Shown piece by piece: positions 7,476 through 11,484 of a DNA stretch of 11,484 bases. The notes beneath the pieces were generated by a model that ran no database searches, was not told where the DNA came from, and worked only from the letters and a program-made list of their open reading frames with translations. Position 1 is the first letter of the stretch. Each line of letters begins with the position of its first letter. A program made the position numbers and the translations under genes. This DNA is from Casp-Chloro-G3 sp002816715 (GTDB taxonomy: Bacteria; Chloroflexota; Dehalococcoidia; Lucifugimonadales; UBA3495), in NCBI GenBank assembly GCA_027623815.1, contig JAQBUV010000074.1, positions 1 through 11,484 of the forward strand, in the 5' to 3' direction.

Positions 7476-7502
7476 AACTAGCACCAAAGGTTAGTAGTGC
7501 TC
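7476..7502 (+). repeat. Right terminal inverted repeat of the IS remnant
   Basis: Partner of 6949-6975. It lies about 75 bases upstream of the transposase ATG, so the stretch between would have held the transposase promoter. Confidence 0.7.
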
Positions 7503-7517
7503 CCCGGGCTGGTGAGC

Positions 7518-7523
7518 TATAAT
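7518..7523 (+). promoter_or_regulatory. Possible -10 box for the radical SAM gene
   Basis: A perfect TATAAT lies 18 bases before the TTG start and 15 bases outside the right inverted repeat. No good -35 hexamer is found 16-19 bases upstream, and a start of transcription near 7530 would leave a very short leader. This is only a weak promoter candidate. Confidence 0.25.
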
Positions 7524-7530
7524 ATTCTAT

Positions 7531-7536
7531 GAGGTG
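7531..7536 (+). promoter_or_regulatory. Ribosome binding site deciding a TTG start
   Basis: GAGGTG lies four bases before the TTG at 7541. The nearby ATG at 7529 is closed by a stop two codons later, so TTG is the best start. Confidence 0.55.
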
Positions 7537-7540
7537 ACAC

Positions 7541-9208
7541 TTGGACATACATCGACAGAGGGAAACTACCTATTTCAAACCGCTGAACCGGGCGGTGGCT
7601 CCGCCCCTTCCGAAAGACTCTTCTCCCAAGGGCTTCAAAGTACTGCTAGTGTATCCCAACTACTCTATGGTAAATCTGGTGCCAACTAATATTGGTATCT
7701 TGACCGCCTGTTTGAAGCAGAACGGGTTCATCGTTGACCTGTTTGATACCACCTTTTACCGAACGGCTGAGAGGACACTTGACGAGATACGCGTAGAGAC
7801 TTTGCAGGTGCGCAAGTTCGACCTGGAGGAAATGGGTGTCCGTTTCAAGCCCGGCAACTACGTGGACGATTTCAAGAAGAAGATAGCCGAGTTCCAGCCT
7901 GATCTGATCGGAATGACCGCAGTTGAGGACACCTGGCCGCAAGCGGTTAACCTTATCGAATCCATCCGCGATTATCCCGCACCAGTAATCGTCGGAGGGG
8001 TATACCCCACCCTCGCTTCTGACATCCCCATATCTCATCCCGGCGTGAACATGATCTGTATCGGGGAGGGGGAACATGCGATCATTGAGGTAGCAACCAA
8101 GTTGATGAACGGGGAGGATTATTCTACTATCCAGAACCTCTGGGTGAAGAAGGATGGCAAGATAATCAAAAACCCTATGCGCCCGCCCATCGATCTCGAA
8201 GATGTGCCCTTTGGCGATTTTGATCTGTTCGAAAAGGAGAGATTCTACCGGCCGATGCAGGGGAAAGTGGTTCGGATGCTTCCTATTGAGACCGACCGAG
8301 GATGCCCATACACCTGTCGCTTCTGTGAAGCACCTTCACTGGTTGCGCTGTACAAGGAAGGGACAGGCCAGCACTATTTCCGCCGCAAGAACTGGGAAAC
8401 CGTCAAAAGAGAAATCGATCTTTATGTCCGGAAATACAATGCCGAATACATCTACTTCAACGCCGAGACGTTCCTCGCGATGAATGACCAGGAGTTCAAC
8501 AAATTCGCCGAAGTATACCAGCAAATCAAGTTGCCCTTCTGGATGCAAACTCGAGTCGAAACTCTGACTGAACATCGCATCCAGGAGTTAGAGCGGGTCG
8601 GGTGCAATCGTATCTCCATTGGACTGGAACACGGAAATGAAGAATTCCGAAAGATGATTGTCGGCAAGGGGTTCTCCAACCAGCGAATATTAGATGTGTT
8701 CAAACTCTTGGACCGCAATTCGATTCCCATCACCATCAACAACATAATCGGCTTCCCCGACGAGACCCGCGAGCTGATATTCGAAACCATCGAACTCAAC
8801 CGACAGCTTGGCAGCGACAGCGTGAATGCCTATATCTTTACTCCCTATCGGGGGACCGGAATGTATAACGATGCGCTGTCCAGGGGCTACCTCGACCCCG
8901 ATGCAGAAACGAACTCGATCATCTCTGGTTCCATTCTGAATATGCCTAGCATTGGCAAAGATGAGATTCTGGGGTTAGTTAGGACCTTCAGCCTGTACGT
9001 AAAGTTTCCTAAGGAGGAATGGCCGGACATCGCCGCCGCGGAAAAGTTCACCGAAGAAGGAGATGCGAAGTTCGCCGAACTATCCAAACGCTACTATGAG
9101 CGTTTCTTCGACCACGACTTCAAACGAACCAAGAAAGCCTGCTTCTCTACCCGAGTATACGATGGCTTTCGGGCAGACAAGCAAGACACGGAGATCATTA
9201 CCAACTGA
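7541..9208 (+). CDS. B12-binding-domain radical SAM enzyme
   Basis: Protein of 555 residues. Residues ~30-190 form a cobalamin-binding-like Rossmann domain (KVLLVYPNYSMVNLVP, then IVGGVYPTLASD and ICIGEGEHAI). The classical DxHxxG histidine motif is not seen, so cobalamin may bind base-off without a protein histidine, as in many class B radical SAM methylases. The radical SAM core follows, with the 4Fe-4S ligands C255, C259 and C262 in RGCPYTCRFC, then TRVETLTE, ISIGLEHG and NNIIGFPDET. The charged C-terminal ~100 residues are not recognised. The family performs methylations, ring contractions and other radical reactions, and the substrate cannot be told here. The TTG start is supported by GAGGTG at 7531. 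The surrounding glycan genes suggest modification of a sugar, lipid carrier or aglycone, which is inference. Confidence 0.87.
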   Translation: MDIHRQRETTYFKPLNRAVAPPLPKDSSPKGFKVLLVYPNYSMVNLVPTNIGILTACLKQNGFIVDLFDTTFYRTAERTLDEIRVETLQVRKFDLEEMGVRFKPGNYVDDFKKKIAEFQPDLIGMTAVEDTWPQAVNLIESIRDYPAPVIVGGVYPTLASDIPISHPGVNMICIGEGEHAIIEVATKLMNGEDYSTIQNLWVKKDGKIIKNPMRPPIDLEDVPFGDFDLFEKERFYRPMQGKVVRMLPIETDRGCPYTCRFCEAPSLVALYKEGTGQHYFRRKNWETVKREIDLYVRKYNAEYIYFNAETFLAMNDQEFNKFAEVYQQIKLPFWMQTRVETLTEHRIQELERVGCNRISIGLEHGNEEFRKMIVGKGFSNQRILDVFKLLDRNSIPITINNIIGFPDETRELIFETIELNRQLGSDSVNAYIFTPYRGTGMYNDALSRGYLDPDAETNSIISGSILNMPSIGKDEILGLVRTFSLYVKFPKEEWPDIAAAEKFTEEGDAKFAELSKRYYERFFDHDFKRTKKACFSTRVYDGFRADKQDTEIITN

Positions 9209-9255
9209 GTATTGGACGGTCCCAGCTGGAGCCTTTTGTTCCACCCTTGTCCAAA

Positions 9256-9324
9256 TGCTCGGGTTTCTCCTCTCCCTACGAGCAAGGCATAGGCATGTCC
9301 TCCACCGATCTTATTAATGCCTTG
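9256..9324 (+). other. Two overlapping potential hairpins between genes
   Basis: The gap 9209-9404 holds two inverted repeats: TGCTCG (9256-9261) with CGAGCA (9279-9284), and CAAGGCAT (9283-9290) with ATGCCTTG (9317-9324). They share two bases, so full forms compete. An AT-rich stretch (ATTTTAT) follows the second. Loops are long and there is no strong T tract, so this is at best a weak terminator or attenuator. Confidence 0.25.
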
Positions 9325-9392
9325 AGCCCAATTTTATCTCCGAAGGAACACGCCTGTACACCAGCGCCAAATTGGGACAAGGCCGGTGGAGC

Positions 9393-9397
9393 AAGGA
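9393..9397 (+). promoter_or_regulatory. Ribosome binding site deciding the ATG at 9405
   Basis: AAGGA lies seven bases before ATG 9405. The TTG at 9372, 33 bases earlier in the same frame, has no comparable site at a workable distance. Confidence 0.55.
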
Positions 9398-9404
9398 TTT
9401 AGGT

Positions 9405-11270
9405 ATGCCTCCAGTAGGGAAGGGGTTTCCAGTGCCGCATCAGGTCGTGATTACTGCAGCTGACTCTCGTAGCCTGGAGGCGGTTCAACGCCGGTTCTCT
9501 GAGGAATCCGTCTCCTGGGTATATCTGGGACAGAATCTGACCAAGTTTTACCAGGTCAAACAAAGCTTTCAGGGTCGTGGGACTCAGCTTGATACCACCC
9601 AGCAATTTCAACAAACAGCCCAAGCCTTGCGCTTACTGTACCTCACCTATCTCTACAAGATGGGTCGGGAACTGAACTCCCTGCGTTGGTGGATCAGCTC
9701 CCTGTCGTGCCGGAGAGTTGACGCCTCCTCCAAGACGTTTCATCAAGCCTGCTACATGAAATTGGCCCTGGAGCTTCTGAAAAAGTGGCAAGGCCCAGAG
9801 CCACTGGTAATAGTAGCGGTCGACAAGCCGGTGCGAGTTGGTCTGGAACGGAACCTTGCGGCCGACGGGGTCAGGGTCCCTGTGTTTGGCTCTCACCGAT
9901 CCTTCCCGTTCCGCTTAACTTGGGATACCGTAAATATGTGGGCCCACCGTGCGTTCTTCGTCTTCCGGCAGTCTCACCGTGTATTCGTTTCACGGCGGAT
10001 GATACGGCGCGCTTACATGCCCACCGAGGACACCACGCTGCTCATTAGTTGGGCCAGCTCGGACAATTTGAGGCGGGGCGTGGATTTCCATAAATCTTTC
10101 TTCGGGGATTTAGCTGCCCGGCTTGGCGAAATCGGATACCGGGTGGCCATAGTGCCAATGATACTTCCAGGAGTTGGGTACAAAGAGGCACTTTTTCGGT
10201 TGCGGGCCGCCGGTTATCCAGTATTGGTCCCTGATCGATATTTGAGCTTCCTGGATCTAATTCGGGCGGCGATTTCTAGCTGTGCCAGGCCCCCTCTGCC
10301 TGGGACCATACCCACCTTTTGCGGGATGGATATAAGCTCTTTGATCAGGGAGGACCTGCGCAAACACTGGGTCAGTAATCAGGCGATGGATGCACTGCTG
10401 ACAGCGATGTTGGTACGACGATGGGAGAGTTTCGGCTCATTGATCACTCGGATAATCTACATCTATGAGAACCAGCCGTGGGAGCGGGCTCTTTGCTGGG
10501 GAGCAAGGCATTCCCTACCCGATACAACTCTGGTGGGCTACCAGCATGCCCGCTTGCCGCGACTATTACTGAACTTTCATCTGGCGCCAGCTGGGGAGGA
10601 TGAAGCCCCCCTACCGGATCGTGTGGTGACCGTCGGTCGGCACACCGCCCGAATCTTATCCGGCGGAGGATTTACGGCTGGGCGGGTTAGGGTAGGCGGC
10701 GCTATCCATTTACAGAACCTCATGCCGCTGCGGTCGGACGGTGGTAAATCATCCCCTTCAGGAGACTGCACTACAGTACTAGTGGCTTGTTCCAATAGCC
10801 CTGAAGAAGCCACCGAGCTGGTGCACATGGCCACACGTTTGTTTGATCAGGACGAGGGTGTACGAGTAGTGATAAAGTGCCATCCTATAATGCCTTTTGA
10901 GAAAGTGAGCAACTCGATGAGCGTACAATTACCCAAACACGTCCAAGTGTGTGACGATCCTTTAACTGAGTTGATGTTGCAGAGCTCTGTCATGGTGTAC
11001 TCTGGCTCCACAGTTTGCACCCAGGCCCTGGCCCTGGGGCTGCCAGTGGTTCATTTGTGTCCTCAATTTGACCTCGACATGGATCCGTTGGAGACGGTGC
11101 CGGACCTTAGGCTGGAAGCCACGGGATTGGAAGAGTTACGCCAGAACGTCCGCTGGCTACTGTGCCACCGGGAGGAGTATATTTCTCAGCACCGCGAGCG
11201 GTGGAACCGTTTCGTGGACGAGATGTATGGGCCCGTCACTGAGCAGACGTTCTCGGCCTTTGTTGAGTAG
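9405..11270 (+). CDS. Second large surface-carbohydrate protein, probable GT-B-like glycosyltransferase with HP and SGST motifs
   Basis: Protein of 621 residues from the ATG at 9405 (632 if the poorly supported TTG at 9372 is used). No signal peptide or obvious membrane segment is seen. The middle part has YENQPWERALCWGAR (354 on) and GYQHARLPRLLL (378 on), a pattern I recall from uncharacterised surface carbohydrate biosynthesis proteins. The C-terminal half looks like a GT-B donor domain: VVIKCHP with H493-P494, then VYSGSTVCTQALALGLPVVHL with S535-T536. An HP motif followed by an S/T-rich loop is found in bacterial sialyl- and polysialyltransferases and in related capsule transferases, where they contact the CMP-sugar. 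A CMP-sugar donor is therefore possible and would fit the KdsB-like gene at 4179, but this is inference. It shares general architecture with the product at 912-3089 without obvious direct identity. Confidence 0.8.
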   Translation: MPPVGKGFPVPHQVVITAADSRSLEAVQRRFSEESVSWVYLGQNLTKFYQVKQSFQGRGTQLDTTQQFQQTAQALRLLYLTYLYKMGRELNSLRWWISSLSCRRVDASSKTFHQACYMKLALELLKKWQGPEPLVIVAVDKPVRVGLERNLAADGVRVPVFGSHRSFPFRLTWDTVNMWAHRAFFVFRQSHRVFVSRRMIRRAYMPTEDTTLLISWASSDNLRRGVDFHKSFFGDLAARLGEIGYRVAIVPMILPGVGYKEALFRLRAAGYPVLVPDRYLSFLDLIRAAISSCARPPLPGTIPTFCGMDISSLIREDLRKHWVSNQAMDALLTAMLVRRWESFGSLITRIIYIYENQPWERALCWGARHSLPDTTLVGYQHARLPRLLLNFHLAPAGEDEAPLPDRVVTVGRHTARILSGGGFTAGRVRVGGAIHLQNLMPLRSDGGKSSPSGDCTTVLVACSNSPEEATELVHMATRLFDQDEGVRVVIKCHPIMPFEKVSNSMSVQLPKHVQVCDDPLTELMLQSSVMVYSGSTVCTQALALGLPVVHLCPQFDLDMDPLETVPDLRLEATGLEELRQNVRWLLCHREEYISQHRERWNRFVDEMYGPVTEQTFSAFVE

Positions 11271-11288
11271 CTCGGACGGAGAAGTTAC

Positions 11289-11369
11289 ATGATTGATTCT
11301 AATAAGATCACCCTGCCCAGGAGGGATTTCAGTACGGGTTCTAGGGTAAAAGTTCGTCAAGGTGCCTGA
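11289..11369 (+). CDS. Possible 26-codon ORF
   Basis: ATG at 11289 with GGAG (11278-11281) seven bases upstream encodes a short basic peptide (MIDSNKITLPRRDFS and on) ending at TGA 11367-11369. It begins 18 bases after the preceding stop. It is in the same frame as the partial gene that follows. It could be a small gene, a leader peptide, or the start of a gene broken by an early stop. No family is recognised. Confidence 0.25.
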   Translation: MIDSNKITLPRRDFSTGSRVKVRQGA

Positions 11370-11417
11370 CAATCCCTTCCTGGAAAGAGATGTGCAAAGA
11401 GATCTGAGGGTTTGACC

Positions 11418-11484
11418 TTGAAGAGGTTGCTAAGAAGGTTACTGACGCCGGCACATTATCGCGTGTTGTCCAGAGTCAAGAATC
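11418..11484 (+). CDS. Start of a further gene, cut by the window edge
   Basis: The frame is open to the last base. TTG at 11418 has GAGGG at 11406-11410, seven bases upstream. It would encode a strongly basic N-terminus (MKRLLRRLLTPAHYR), a beginning often seen in glycan-cluster methyltransferases and transferases. Another TTG at 11412 is too close to the GAGGG. Only 22 codons are visible, so function is unknown. Confidence 0.4.
   Translation, partial: MKRLLRRLLTPAHYRVLSRVKN

Larger units (their letters stand above)
6949..7502 (-). mobile_element. Internally deleted insertion sequence remnant
   Basis: The element is bounded by imperfect terminal inverted repeats of 27 bases (21 of 27 matching) at 6949-6975 and 7476-7502. 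A broken transposase on the - strand lies between them. The transposase stop is only three bases inside the left repeat, as in compact insertion sequences. At 554 bp it is about half the size I would expect for an intact member (from memory). I see no clear target-site duplication. It separates the glycosyltransferase-dehydrogenase gene from the radical SAM gene. Confidence 0.75.

Noticed and set aside
6940..7512. Target-site duplication flanking the IS remnant
   Set aside because: Short CGGGC-like matches occur on both sides but overlap the repeat ends and are not at consistent distances.
9372..9404. TTG at 9372 as the start of the second large transferase
   Set aside because: No ribosome binding site at proper distance, while ATG 9405 has AAGGA seven bases upstream.
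1..11484. CRISPR array, tRNA or rRNA genes
   Set aside because: No regularly spaced direct repeats and no cloverleaf or rRNA-like sequence were seen in reading the window.

Overview
The window is a stretch of a bacterial surface-glycan (O-antigen, capsule or glycoprotein-glycan) gene cluster. All intact genes lie on the + strand. The base composition is moderately GC-rich and gaps between genes are mostly short. The species cannot be read from the sequence. A degenerate transposase of a type I associate with Chloroflexota and cyanobacteria (from memory, unchecked), several TTG/GTG starts and a KdsB-type enzyme suggest an uncultivated environmental bacterium, but this is weak.

Layout: (1) 1-888, 3' part of a LegC-type PLP sugar aminotransferase, cut by the window edge. 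(2) 912-3089, a large glycan-assembly protein, probably a GT-B-like glycosyltransferase of the poorly described 'surface carbohydrate biosynthesis' type. (3) 3158-4150, FkbM-family methyltransferase. (4) 4179-4928, divergent KdsB-like CMP-sugar synthetase. (5) 4990-6816, one open frame joining a family 2 glycosyltransferase to a medium-chain (zinc alcohol dehydrogenase type) dehydrogenase. (6) 6817-7540, a non-coding gap holding the remnant of an insertion sequence: two terminal inverted repeats around a frameshifted, core-deleted transposase on the - strand. (7) 7541-9208, a B12-binding-domain radical SAM enzyme. (8) 9405-11270, a second large GT-B-like surface-carbohydrate protein with HP and SGST motifs. 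(9) After 11270, a possible 26-codon ORF and the first codons of another gene that leaves the window.

How the genes may work together (inference): the aminotransferase makes an amino sugar for a nonulosonic or octulosonic acid. The KdsB-like enzyme activates a keto-acid sugar as its CMP derivative. The GT2 domain and the two large GT-B-like proteins transfer sugars. The dehydrogenase domain, FkbM protein and radical SAM enzyme would modify the glycan or its precursors. The most unusual items are the GT2-dehydrogenase fusion, the divergent KdsB next to a LegC-type aminotransferase, the two uncharacterised large transferases, and the B12/radical SAM enzyme placed just beyond an IS remnant.
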